The notes below the pieces were generated by a model. That model did no database searches, was not told the DNA's origin, and worked only from the letters and a program-made list of their open reading frames with translations. From Chromera velia (taxonomy: Eukaryota; Sar; Chromeraceae), in NCBI GenBank assembly GCA_018398765.1, contig JAHBMJ010000315.1, positions 31,482-43,981 of the forward strand: a stretch of 12,500 nt of DNA, in the 5' to 3' direction. Shown piece after piece: positions 1 to 7,721 of this stretch. Each line of letters starts with the position of its first letter. Position 1 is the stretch's first letter. Made by a program: the position numbers and the translations under genes.

Positions 1-310
1 TTCTGGAGATACACACAGGACAGTAAAGGAGTCAGCGGGAGAGACTGAGAGAGACAGAAAGTGCAGACAGTCCACAGGGATCGTTTTTTTCTGCATTTTC
101 ATGAAACAACGACTTGAGAGATAGAGAGGTAGACGGACTCCAGTTTATCCATTTGCAACGAATGACACCTCGTGTGTTGACAGACAGACAGATGGGCGAC
201 CCGGTTGATCCGAAAATGAAAAAAACACAGACAGAAGGACCCGGAGGCTCTGGGGACACACCAGGATCAATCAGCCCACATGACTACAGGAGGGTGCAAA
301 CGTCCACTTG

Positions 311-328
311 CAGCAGCAGCAGCAGCAG
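311..328. repeat. (CAG)6
   Basis: Six uninterrupted CAG triplets. They are complementary to the CTG-rich run at 424-450, so the two could pair across about 95 bases. Confidence 0.95.
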
Positions 329-423
329 ATTTGGAAGGGAAAAGCACTGACGCACGCCCACCTGATGCACTCCCTCGGTGTAGATGAGCCTCGGAGAGGA
401 AGTGAGTAGGAGGCCCTGACGGG

Positions 424-450
424 CTGCTGCTGTTGCTGCTGCTGCTGCTG
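424..450. repeat. (CTG)3 TTG (CTG)5
   Basis: Nine triplets, eight CTG and one TTG. On the minus strand this reads as nine glutamine codons, within an open stretch from 654 to 271. On the plus strand it is a leucine run. No homology decides between coding and non-coding. Confidence 0.95.
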
Positions 451-1719
451 CGAATCAGACGGCAGGCCTCGTCTCTTGAAAGCGAAGTTGACCAAAGACT
501 CTGTGACCACCTCACAAGGCTCAAGGACTGTCTCAGAGGAGAGGCCAGGACGCTGGACCTCTTGTGGGGCCCTGAGGAAATTCAGCAATTCGTTCCATGG
601 TTCCTGCAAATCATTTTTGTTTTTCACAGTGGAAACTAATAGCGACACAGACAACTAGAGACTCTCCAAGACACTTTTCTGTTTGACGGCCTTCTCATTG
701 TGTCCATTCACGTGCCCGCCCACGAACCTTAGGGTGCGTTGCGACAGTAGAAAACAACAAGCAGACTCTTATTCGATGTTTTCTTTTGGGTGGGGGCACC
801 GACCTCAGGGACTCCGGTTTGCCAAGTGTACTTCCCTTGCCGAGATCGCTGCATATGGAAGAGGGAGAACATGTGCTTTGTTCTGTGACGAAGGTTCGAA
901 GACATCCATAAGAGGCAGATGTATGTCAGACACACTTTCGCTCATTCAGAGAACAAGGCGGAGGAGAACAGCTTCTACCTAGGCATCGGGCTCTTTGCTC
1001 TGTGGATCTGGCTTTGCATGCCTCTTTTCTTTTCTACTTATGAGAGGCTGCTCTCCATCGAACTAATGTGAATGATCAGACTTCGTCACTGCCTGTAGTC
1101 CTCCGTGGCACCTCTTCCGTGGCAGCAATGGAGGGAGACGGACACGGAGAGCGGAGACACCGATCGACAGCTTTCTGTGCAAGACGTGAATAAGAGCGAA
1201 CCCAACCAGCGCACACCCACCACTCTGAACAAAGAGACATTCACACGGACCTGAGAATTTTGGAAGCTGAGGACGACCTCAGACTCGAAGGGGAGCTTCA
1301 GCCGCGCGTGCCCCTGCTTGATGAACCCCAGTCTCCCTTCGACCTGCATTTTCATATGAAAGGGGCATGAAGATGCATGCCTTTCCAGAGCCTCAAGAAC
1401 CTGGACGAAAAAAATGCTCTCTCAACCAACCTCAACGCAGCAGTCTCCGCCGTCATTTGAGAGAATCTGGTCCGCAACCTGAAGCAGTTGGGTGCGCAGA
1501 AACGTGACCGTCTCGTCGGTCTTCGAAGTGCTTGTCATCTCCAAGAAGAAAAAATCAGTGCGAGCAGAGTGACGGCATGCGCCAGAAGAGACGAACCATC
1601 CTGGCCGACCAAAGCATTGCTCAGGGGGTCACACTGCGTAAGCAAAGCGCTTGCCCAGCTTCTGAATTAATGACGTCCGATATCGTTCGATCAGTGATGC
1701 TGGAACTTCATCAGTCATG

Positions 1720-1833
1720 CCGAACTGAGTGTCGATAGCTCGGCGGCCAACGGAGACGGCCGGCATTCAGCCGAATTGAGTGTCGACAGCTCGGCAGCCA
1801 ACGGAGCTTGGAACGGAGACGGCCGGCAGTCTG
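1720..1833. repeat. Tandem duplication of a 51-base unit
   Basis: The unit at 1720-1770 (starting CCGAACTGAGTGTCGATAGC) is followed at once by a second copy at 1771-1833 (starting CCGAATTGAGTGTCGACAGC). The second copy carries a 12-base insertion, CTTGGAACGGAG, which itself repeats part of the flanking sequence. The copies otherwise differ at only a few bases. Confidence 0.88.
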
Positions 1834-2279
1834 GCTCGCAGTGGGTCCGACCATATCCGACCCCGAACAGCCAAGTCTGGCCAAGCAGATGGTGCACAGG
1901 GCCCACTTGGCACTTAGCCTGGATGCACCAAAGTAGATAAGCCTCTTTATGCCAGAAGAGAAGGAAACGTTCTTGTTTCAGCAGTCTTTGTGTTACTTTG
2001 TGTGTAGTCATAATTTAATGATGAATTTTGATCTGATTAAACTCAGTGACAAACTGTTTATACTTTTAGTAATTTATAAAACTCAACATGCATACCTAGA
2101 TATATACAGAGCAAAAACAACGACATATAGTAAACCCGGCCCCACCCAACCCGGCCCCACCCCAACTAGTTTTTCGACTATTGTGCATGCAGTAGAATGC
2201 GGTGATAGCAGGTAATGGCACGGCGCGGGAACACTATATACCAATCTAACAATCATCTAACATATGATATTTATTTTAA
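1834..2279. other. Intergenic, becoming AT-rich
   Basis: After the 51-base duplication the sequence becomes AT-rich (from about 1990). Apart from the C-rich 15-base repeat at 2133, it has no feature I can name. No reverse transcriptase motif was found here, so the LINE remnant appears truncated near 2260-2280. Confidence 0.4.
2133..2162. repeat. Two exact copies of a 15-base unit
   Basis: AACCCGGCCCCACCC occurs twice in direct succession (2133-2147 and 2148-2162), a C-rich island inside AT-rich DNA. No function is evident. Confidence 0.9.
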
Positions 2280-3437
2280 TCTGGAGGTAAACAAGAAAAA
2301 GAAAGCGTCGTATCAACATATTTAGAGGGGGGTCTTCTTCCGATCGAGCTGGAGGTAGTAGATCGGACGCTGACATGGGGGGCTGCTGTTCTGAAAAAGA
2401 AAAGAGAATCCCCTGTCTTCCATGCGTTGATCGATGCAGTTCAGAGAGGAGTAGACTGTCACAGCAGACTAAAGGGAAAGGAAAATTTTTTAATGTATCC
2501 ATATAAGTTCTTCCCCCACATAGAAGAGAGTGCAAGAGCATTGTATGACAGAGGTGAACACCCGTTTGAGATAAGAAGAGCACCAGCACAGGCAGGCCAA
2601 CAGCCTTCTTTTGAGACAAAAGACAGAATAGTTAGATGGTTGAGAGAAAAAAACATAGATGAGATGGAAAAAAGAAAGAAGAAACTGTTTAAGAAGCAGG
2701 TAAAACAAACAATCAAGACAAGAAAGAGAGAAGAACAGGTAAAACTGAGTCAGTTTAAGGGGGTTTTAGGTTGGCACAGAGGGGTTCAGAACAGAAATCG
2801 CCTTCATTTGTGGTCTTTTCTTGAGAAAGAAGAAAATGCAGAAAGAAACACTGGTGCATCCGTGCATATATCAGAGAAGAAGATATTGGAAAAGCCCCCT
2901 CTTGCTACACCAAGCCAGCACCTTGGTCAGTACATAGAAGGAGAGCAGCATTCAGACTTGGAGAAAGAAGCTTCGCCGTCACAAAAGGAAGAGTGCCGTA
3001 GAAAGGTAAACAGAGAGTGCCACTTGAGAAACGAATTTGTCCATTCTGTTTTGACTTGCATGGCCTTTTAGTCCACGTGCTCACAGAATGCCCAGTGGTC
3101 GAATGAAAAAGGGCGGAATGCATTAGCTATCTAGTACAAGGGTGGCCCGACAGACGAGAGAAACAAAAGAGCAAAGCCGCGTGTAAGAAAGTCAGAAGGG
3201 GATGGAAAAATTGATAAAATAGCCCTGTTCACCTTTTTGGTCAACGAAGCAGACTACCATGTAAACATACTTATAAAAAGAATCTTGATGAGACAAAAAG
3301 TATGGGGGAGATGTAAAGAGGAGCTTAAGGATGCTTTTCGAGATATGACTGCCGAACAGCTCGCAGAAGTCCATGACAAAGAAGAGAAAAGGAAAGGAAA
3401 CAGAGAGCCACATTCCAAGGTAGAAGATCTACACTGA
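2280..3437 (+). pseudogene. 5'-truncated, frameshifted LINE reverse transcriptase ORF (C-terminal part)
   Basis: This is the 3' part of a non-LTR retrotransposon ORF, downstream of the polymerase palm. The frame opens after TAA at 2277. It reads EGGLLPIELEVVDRTLTW (about 2325-2378) and then a conserved-looking stretch with SRLKGKENFLMYPY (about 2463-2504). This is the layout seen after the thumb of LINE reverse transcriptases. At 3002-3103 a different frame carries RICPFCFDLHGLLVHVLTEC. That is a C-x2-C-x8-H-x4-C zinc motif typical of LINE ORF2 C-termini. A TGA at 3104 interrupts it. At about 3190 the first frame resumes with a lysine-rich tail to 3437. Two frameshifts and one internal stop show the copy is dead. 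The polymerase (YADD) and endonuclease parts are absent upstream. The final codons fall inside the left end of the DNA transposon at 3432. Confidence 0.7.
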
Positions 3438-3456
3438 AACTATAGTATGACACAAT
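3432..3456 (+). repeat. Left terminal inverted repeat
   Basis: This 25-base inverted repeat begins CACTG immediately after a TA. Its inner part TGACACAAT (3448-3456) is repeated in inverted form at 3511-3519, so the end can also fold on itself. Confidence 0.75.
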
Positions 3457-3601
3457 TTAAATTATGATACAATAGTAACCCTATACTTTAGTATACCAGT
3501 GACATAAATAATTGTGTCAGAATAGGTATGATGAAATTGTTAGATAAAAATTGAAGTGATCCTAGACTTTCAAAGTTACTTGAAGTCTTCAAAGTCGTTA
3601 T

Positions 3602-3902
3602 TCACTCACTTCACTCACCTCACTTATTCACTCACTCACTCACTCACTCATTCACTCACTTACTCATTCACTCACTCACTTATTCATTCACTCATCCACT
3701 CAATGACATTTACTCAGTCATTCACTCACTCACTCAGTCACCTCACTCACTCACTCACTCACTCACTCACTTAGTCACCTCACTCACTCACTCACTCACT
3801 CAGTCACCTCACTCACTCACTCACTCACTCACTCACTCACTCATTTATTCAGTTACTCACTCACTCCTGTATTCACTCACTCATTCACTCACCTCACTCA
3901 CC
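3602..3902. repeat. CACT (TCAC) tetranucleotide microsatellite
   Basis: About 300 bases of CACT units with scattered variants (CACCT, TTCA, CAGTCA). The block CAGTCACCT followed by a run of CACT recurs, for example near 3735, 3773 and 3802. That suggests a higher-order repeat on top of the tetranucleotide. The leucine/threonine/histidine/serine frames through it are artefacts. It sits wholly inside the TA-flanked transposon. Confidence 0.95.
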
Positions 3903-4190
3903 GCGCAGTGGTTCAGATATAAACTGCTGCTCGGGAGTGTTGCAATCTTAAAAGAGATGCTGGGAGTTTATAATGAGGTGGACCATGGCTTAACGGTTTT
4001 GGCTTGACTAAAGCCGTACCGTACAGCTCACACAAGTCGTCCGCGCGCAGCCGTCTCCCCCGCGGAGTCGATCATCTATATACGAAGCCGGTCTGCGCGG
4101 CCCACAGCGGCTGTAACTTGAACGCTACCCCCCGACGCACGTAAAACCGCGCTAAGCACAGCAAACACGCAATCTACAACTATTTTTTTC
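3900..4190 (+). mobile_element. GC-richer core with SINE/tRNA-like head
   Basis: Directly after the CACT repeat, the composition changes from AT-rich to GC-rich. The first bases, CCGCGCAGTGG (3901-3911), resemble a polymerase III A box. GTGTTGCAATC (3937-3947) is a weak match to a B box, 26 bases further on. A nested stem follows at 3993-4022 (ACGGT and GGCTT pairing with AAGCC and ACCGT). This arrangement would suit a degenerate tRNA-derived SINE captured by the transposon. Both boxes have mismatches, no flanking duplication was found, and the call is tentative. Confidence 0.3.
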
Positions 4191-4287
4191 ACACATAAGT
4201 GTGATTTAATTGAATCAGTCAAAAGCTTTTAAAATTACAATTATTGTATCACAAATCATTGTGACACAAAAGGTTCTGGAAATTTTT

Positions 4288-4312
4288 ATTGTGAAATACT
4301 ATAGTTCCAGTG
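4288..4312 (-). repeat. Right terminal inverted repeat
   Basis: This is the inverted partner of 3432-3456, with mismatches only at positions 6, 18 and 19, and is followed by TA. Just inside lie two perfect 6-bp hairpins: TCACAC/GTGTGA (4189-4204) and TCACAA/TTGTGA (4249-4264). Confidence 0.75.
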
Positions 4313-4314
4313 TA

Positions 4315-4347
4315 AGAAAATCTGATCGGTATGCTTTAATCAGATGA
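4315..4347 (+). pseudogene. Probable continuation of the LINE frame after the inserted transposon
   Basis: Leaving out the 881-bp element and one copy of its TA, the LINE frame at 3429-3431 continues in phase at 4315. It runs for ten codons to a TGA at 4345-4347. This supports the view that the DNA transposon landed inside the LINE near its stop codon. The stretch is too short to be significant alone. It also forms a 7-bp inverted repeat (ATCTGAT/ATCAGAT) of its own. Confidence 0.35.
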
Positions 4348-4899
4348 AAAGAGCAAGAGAGACAGGCTCTGCACATATAGGCATAAGGTCGCAAAAGTAA
4401 TAGAGGATGCATGCTATCGCTCCACCCCTGTCCTCTGTCACTCTGTCAGTGTCTTTCACTCGCACTTCGTCAGAGAAAATCAAGCATAACTTAATATTAT
4501 CCCGGGACTGTAATTCAACTGCATCCATATTTGTCGGCAGCAGCAATGGTTTTGAAGTGCAAGGCAAGAAATTCATGTATCGTGATGAGATGTGTCATTG
4601 CATATATGCGTGCATGGTGTGGAGTAATGTGCATGAATATATGGTGCAAGGCGGACGTCAGATAACTGGCACGCAGGTCTAGGGCTCCAACCCCGAACAC
4701 AATGTAATCCTGTAACGTAATCCTGTAATGTAAATAAATTTATTAGCTTAATACTTAATTTCACTAACTGTTACATATGTTTTATAATGCTAGTTGTAAT
4801 TAATGCTTTGTTCTCGCAATTGTAACTCCTTAGCGCTTTTTGTGTTTAACTTTTATCATCACTAGACTTAACCAGTAGAGTGGGAAGTACCAGTGCTCA
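4348..4899. other. AT-rich intergenic stretch
   Basis: Open frames on both strands at 4340-4700 have no recognisable motif and overlap each other. Apart from the 13-base repeat at 4704 and a minus-strand AATAAA at 4744-4739, nothing is seen. Confidence 0.4.
4704..4729. repeat. 13-base tandem repeat
   Basis: GTAATCCTGTAAC (4704-4716) is followed by GTAATCCTGTAAT (4717-4729) and then GTAAATAAATTTATT. Short repeats ending in A/T-rich sequence are common as retroelement tails. The preceding 4640-4700 is not recognisable, so this remains only a hint. Confidence 0.75.
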
Positions 4900-5330
4900 G
4901 CAATGAGAAGAAGCTCCACATCCCAAGTAAAACTGTGCGGGCCTTCACTACAATGATAAACAAAAACAAACCACGTTCCACCTTTGCACGGATTCAAAGA
5001 CCCCACTTTGCAGACTCTGTCGATCCTCCTCGGACAACCCTTGCTCCTCCATCAACCTCCCTTCCCTCCTCTCCCTCCCTCCCCCACCCCTCCCCACACA
5101 CGCACACATCCCCGTCTCCTTGTCAGATCGGACAGACAAGGAGATAAAACCACCATGTCCCCACAAGACCCCGTTCTCCCTCCGTCCCCACCAACCTTGG
5201 TCCAACAGTCAAGCTAGGAAATGTCTCGTGAGTCACCCCCTTTTCGTTTCTCCATCTTTCCCCCTCTCTCCATCCACTCCAACAATGCAGCTCTCTTCTC
5301 CAATCCACCCAACCACCCGACACATCCTTT
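4900..5330 (-). other. Presumed CSN1 3' untranslated/downstream region
   Basis: This stretch follows the CSN1 stop on the minus strand and contains no convincing gene. On the plus strand it is C/T-rich (about 5037-5095), so the transcript would be G/A-rich. The nearest minus-strand AATAAA is at 4744-4739, about 590 bases past the stop. The true cleavage site cannot be set from sequence. Confidence 0.35.
5115..5144 (-). promoter_or_regulatory. Perfect 10-bp hairpin in presumed CSN1 3' UTR
   Basis: The arm TCTCCTTGTC (5115-5124) is matched perfectly by GACAAGGAGA (5135-5144) around a 10-base loop. It lies 187-216 bases beyond the CSN1 stop in the direction of transcription, so it would probably be present in the 3' UTR. 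Location and pairing are visible. A role in mRNA stability or 3' processing is only a possibility. Confidence 0.5.
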
Positions 5331-5429
5331 CTACCGCATCTGCTGCGCCTGCATCTGCTGTCGTCTCGGGGGCTTGACCAGGACGTTAGCTCGGAAGCAG
5401 CTCATCTTCAGCAACAGCGTCTCCGTCTC
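5331..5429 (-). CDS. CSN1: COP9 signalosome subunit 1, terminal exon (residues 400-431)
   Basis: This 99-base exon has 32 codons plus TAG and completes CSN1. It follows a textbook acceptor: a run of C and T (minus strand of about 5445-5480), then TTTTATGCAG|GAG. It opens in phase 0, matching the phase-0 donor at 6525. Its peptide starts ETETLLLKMSCFRANVLV and ends in a basic Q-rich tail. In CSN1 proteins the PCI domain is followed by a C-terminal helix of the form LLLRxxxLRxxLxVK. This peptide has that pattern directly after the GNDF end of the previous exon (compare GKEF in animal CSN1). The exon is too short to stand out as an open frame, but splice sites, phase and motif agree. The predicted protein of 431 residues is shorter than the human form, mainly at both variable ends. 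Confidence 0.85.
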   Translation of the reverse strand, partial: ETETLLLKMSCFRANVLVKPPRRQQMQAQQMR

Positions 5430-5693
5430 CTGCATAAAATGGACAGAGAGAAACCAAGAAGAGGAACAGAGGGGGGGGGCAAGTTGATTGATTCTCTCCC
5501 ATGTATTTCTTTCCTTTGCTTCTACCCACACATGCAAGCTGTGCACGACACATGCGCGACCAGCACAAACAGAAAGCAGGTAACGAAAACGGTCAGGCAG
5601 TCAGTGAGACACAGAGCTAGTCAGACGACGAGGCTGTTCCTGCTTCATTATTCATCTCTGCATCCTGCGTTTCTATCTTGCTTCTCTGTCATC

Positions 5694-5756
5694 AGTCCTT
5701 CCTTCTTTCCTTGCTTCCTTTCTTTCTGTCCTTCTTTCTCTCGCACTTCCCCGCTT

Positions 5757-5787
<31 letters not shown>

Positions 5788-5999
5788 TCTCTTTCTCTTT
5801 CTTTTCTCTTTCTTTTCTCTCTTCTCTTTTCTCTTTCTCTTTTCTCTTTTTCTCTCTCTCTTTTTCTCTTTTCTCTTTCTCTCCATGTCTTTTCTCTTTC
5901 TCCCTCTCTCTCTCTCGCTTCTCTTTCTCTTTCTCCTTCTCCTTCTCTTTCTCTTTCTCTCTCTCTCTCTCCCTCCCTCCCTCTTTCTCTCTCTCTCCA
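5694..5999. repeat. Long CT/TTTCTC pyrimidine tract
   Basis: The plus strand is almost pure C and T for about 300 bases, built from (CT)n, TTTCTC, CTTT and CCTT units. The only purines are isolated G and A bases, such as those near 5730-5755 and 5884. Because CSN1 is transcribed from the other strand, its pre-mRNA carries this as a GA-rich run. The serine/phenylalanine/leucine frames on the plus strand and the arginine/glutamate frames on the minus strand come from the repeat and are not genes. Confidence 0.95.
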
Positions 6000-6196
6000 T
6001 CCAAAGGCTTGCAGACATAGATGCTTCATGTAGGTAGACCAAAAAACCCATTAGAGACCCCCAAAGGCGAGGGAAGCCGCAAAGCACTCATAGTACACGA
6101 ACACGCATTTCTCATGCATAGGATCCGCAACCATCCCATCAGTTTTGCCACATAGAGACAAAGTCTCACAGAAGCCAGAGGACTTGCTCGGACAGC

Positions 6197-6223
6197 GTGT
6201 GTATGTGTGTGTGTGGGGGGGGG
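6197..6223. repeat. GT repeat followed by nine G
   Basis: A short alternating GT run with one A (6197-6215) passes directly into a run of nine G (6215-6223). It lies in the CSN1 intron. It is a length-variable microsatellite and has no coding role. Confidence 0.9.
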
Positions 6224-6524
6224 CATTCCAGAAACTCGACAGGGCCTATCGATGAGGCTTGCTTCAGGGGGCAGGCACAGAAGATAATCAAAAGGGGGGA
6301 CCATCAGAGCAACCGAGGGGGAGACAGGAAAGAAGAGGTCATGACAGAGAGAGAGCCAAAGAGTGCCTCACGAGAGACGAAGGGAGGATGTAAGCCGAGG
6401 GTCAAAGAGGGCAGAGAGATGGGACGAAATGTGTCGAGTCAGGCAGCACATATACGAACAAGAAAGAAAGGAACAGGACGAAAAGAAAAGGAAATCTAAA
6501 GAAAACAAAAAAAAATGGACGTAC

Positions 6525-7721
6525 CTGCACAAAATCGTTTCCCATGTCGAGAGCAGTGCGGAAGGCGGCGGTACGGGGGTTCGAGATGGTCTTTCTGACC
6601 ACTCGCTGTTGGGCATCGATCTTCGCAGGGATGGTCTTCTGTTCCACGAGTCTGGCTACGTCAGCCTCGAGTTCGTCTGCCTGTGTGTTCAGTGCCTCTG
6701 CCATTGTGTCAAGGGATACGGCAATGAACGGAGAGACATACTGAACAATCGCACGCTCTCGAATCTGTCGGAGCAGCTTGGGCACCAGTGGCCCAGCCAC
6801 TAGGTCGAGCTCTACAGCACCCCCCCACTGCCTGAGCTGGGTAAGTGCAGACGCGTACTTGCACTGGGAAAAGTCTAACGCGATGTCTCGGAAGAGAGGC
6901 ACAAAATCAAGTGTCTCTCTGAATGCTGCACTCTCACCGAACCTCTGGCTGATTTCCGTTCTCTCAAATGCTGCCATTGCACACAGAGCACCGTACACTG
7001 CAACATCGTGCACTGCTACTGCGTCCTGTGGGCTGCCACTCAGGTGGGAGGCTTTCACGCTCATGAAGCATGTGGCAGCGTCTCGGAACCTGCCCGTGCG
7101 CATGAAGTACACCCCTTGGGCTGCCTGCGTGTGTGCAACGTCGGCGTCGGTTTTCAGTTGGATGGTGTGAACGCGGCTGGTGAGCATCTGAAGTTCCTGG
7201 AATGTCTGGCCGCACACGGCAACCACCAACCCCCTCATACAGTACTGAAGCAAATGGGCAGCATCAGAGCAGTGCTCCCTGCTCTTGTGGAGGCATCTCA
7301 TCGCGTTCACATAATCCCCCGACGCCATCATTAGCTCGGACTGATTCAGAAGGGCCAGACGCATGGATTCCTTAATCTGTGTGACTTTGCTCTGGTGAAC
7401 CTCCTGCTCGAGCATTTCTTTCTTTTGCTGAACTTCTTTGACTGCCCTCTCCACCCAAATTCGATCGAACTCAGGAACGACAAAATCGGGGAGACGGGAT
7501 GCGTACTGGCTCACGTGGGATGCAAGCACTTCAGAGTATTTCTGGTAGGCTTGGGGGTTGACGATTTCTTTGGCGGCTTTGAGGAGGAGAAGCAGAGCCT
7601 CTGCACGCAATTGAGCGTGGGTTTCCCCATGTGCTTTGTCCACTATGTACTTCAGACGGGCGTAGCGTCCGTACTTTCCGTACGCCTTTGCGTAACCCTC
7701 AAGGTCCTGTGCAATGAGCAT
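6525..7721 (-). CDS. CSN1: COP9 signalosome subunit 1, main exon (residues 1-399)
   Basis: This exon encodes most of CSN1 (GPS1), a scaffold subunit of the COP9 signalosome. That complex removes NEDD8 from cullin-RING ubiquitin ligases in nucleus and cytosol. Seen: a conserved start block DLEGYAKAYG (residues 6-15), then RPN7-type helices. DYVNAMRCLHKSREHC lies at about 136-151, DVAVYGALCAMAAFERTEI at about 239-257, and a PCI region covers about 285-399. The PCI region includes KYASALTQL, ERAIVQYVSPF and LVEQKTIPAKID, which match the order and wording of CSN1 rather than its proteasome paralogue RPN7. The ATG at 7721 is the first after an in-frame TGA (7784-7782) and has A at -3. It begins just before the conserved block, so the variable N-terminus found in animals would be absent. 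A further upstream exon cannot be excluded, because AG acceptors lie just upstream of this ATG. The exon ends at GTGCAG|GTACGT, a consensus donor in phase 0. Overlapping plus-strand frames are shadows. Confidence 0.93.

Larger units (their letters stand above)
1..1719. other. Region without an assignable gene
   Basis: Both strands have open frames of 60 to 130 codons, but none matches a family I recognise. On the minus strand, 603-371 would follow a TTTGCAG acceptor and contains the glutamine run. On the plus strand, 887-1069 encodes a peptide with one hydrophobic, membrane-like segment (FYLGIGLFALWIWLCM). Stretches at 1194-1372 and 1380-1670 are open with one stop between them. These could be exons or decayed genes, but neighbouring frames look equally open, so no CDS is called. 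Confidence 0.3.
3432..4312. mobile_element. Non-autonomous TA-flanked DNA transposon (MITE-like), 881 bp
   Basis: The two ends are inverted copies of each other. The left end starts CACTGAAACTATAGTAT and the right end, read on the minus strand, starts CACTGGAACTATAGTAT. They match at 22 of 25 positions, and a further shared GATACAATA lies inside each end. The dinucleotide TA directly flanks both sides (3430-3431 and 4313-4314), as expected for Tc1/mariner-type insertion. No transposase frame is present, so any movement would depend on an enzyme from elsewhere. The interior holds 300 bases of CACT repeat and a GC-richer block with tRNA-like features. Assignment to Tc1/mariner rests only on the TA duplication and end structure. 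Confidence 0.72.
5430..6524 (-). other. CSN1: CSN1 intron
   Basis: A 1,095-base intron runs from GTACGT (donor, G at 6524) to TTTTATGCAG (acceptor G at 5430). Reading straight through from the first exon gives a phenylalanine-rich stretch and then a stop, typical of intron sequence. It contains a GT-repeat/G-run (6197-6223) and a long tract that is purine-rich in the transcript (5694-5999). No other coding signal was found inside. Confidence 0.82.

Noticed and set aside
3556-3774. Plus-strand frame rich in serine, leucine, threonine and histidine
   Set aside because: It is a translation of the CACT repeat.
5439-6087. Long serine/phenylalanine/leucine and arginine/glutamate frames
   Set aside because: They arise from the CT/GA tract within the CSN1 intron and have no start, domain or composition of a real protein.
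6402-6524. Extension of the first CSN1 exon to the stop near 6402
   Set aside because: After GNDFVQ the frame becomes a phenylalanine-rich intron sequence. The GTACGT donor and the matching distant exon explain the end better.
6525-7721. Proteasome lid subunit RPN7 as an alternative to CSN1
   Set aside because: Both share the RPN7/PCI layout. The blocks around YGALCAMAAFERTEI, IVQYVSPF and KTIPAKID, plus the short C-terminal helix, follow CSN1.
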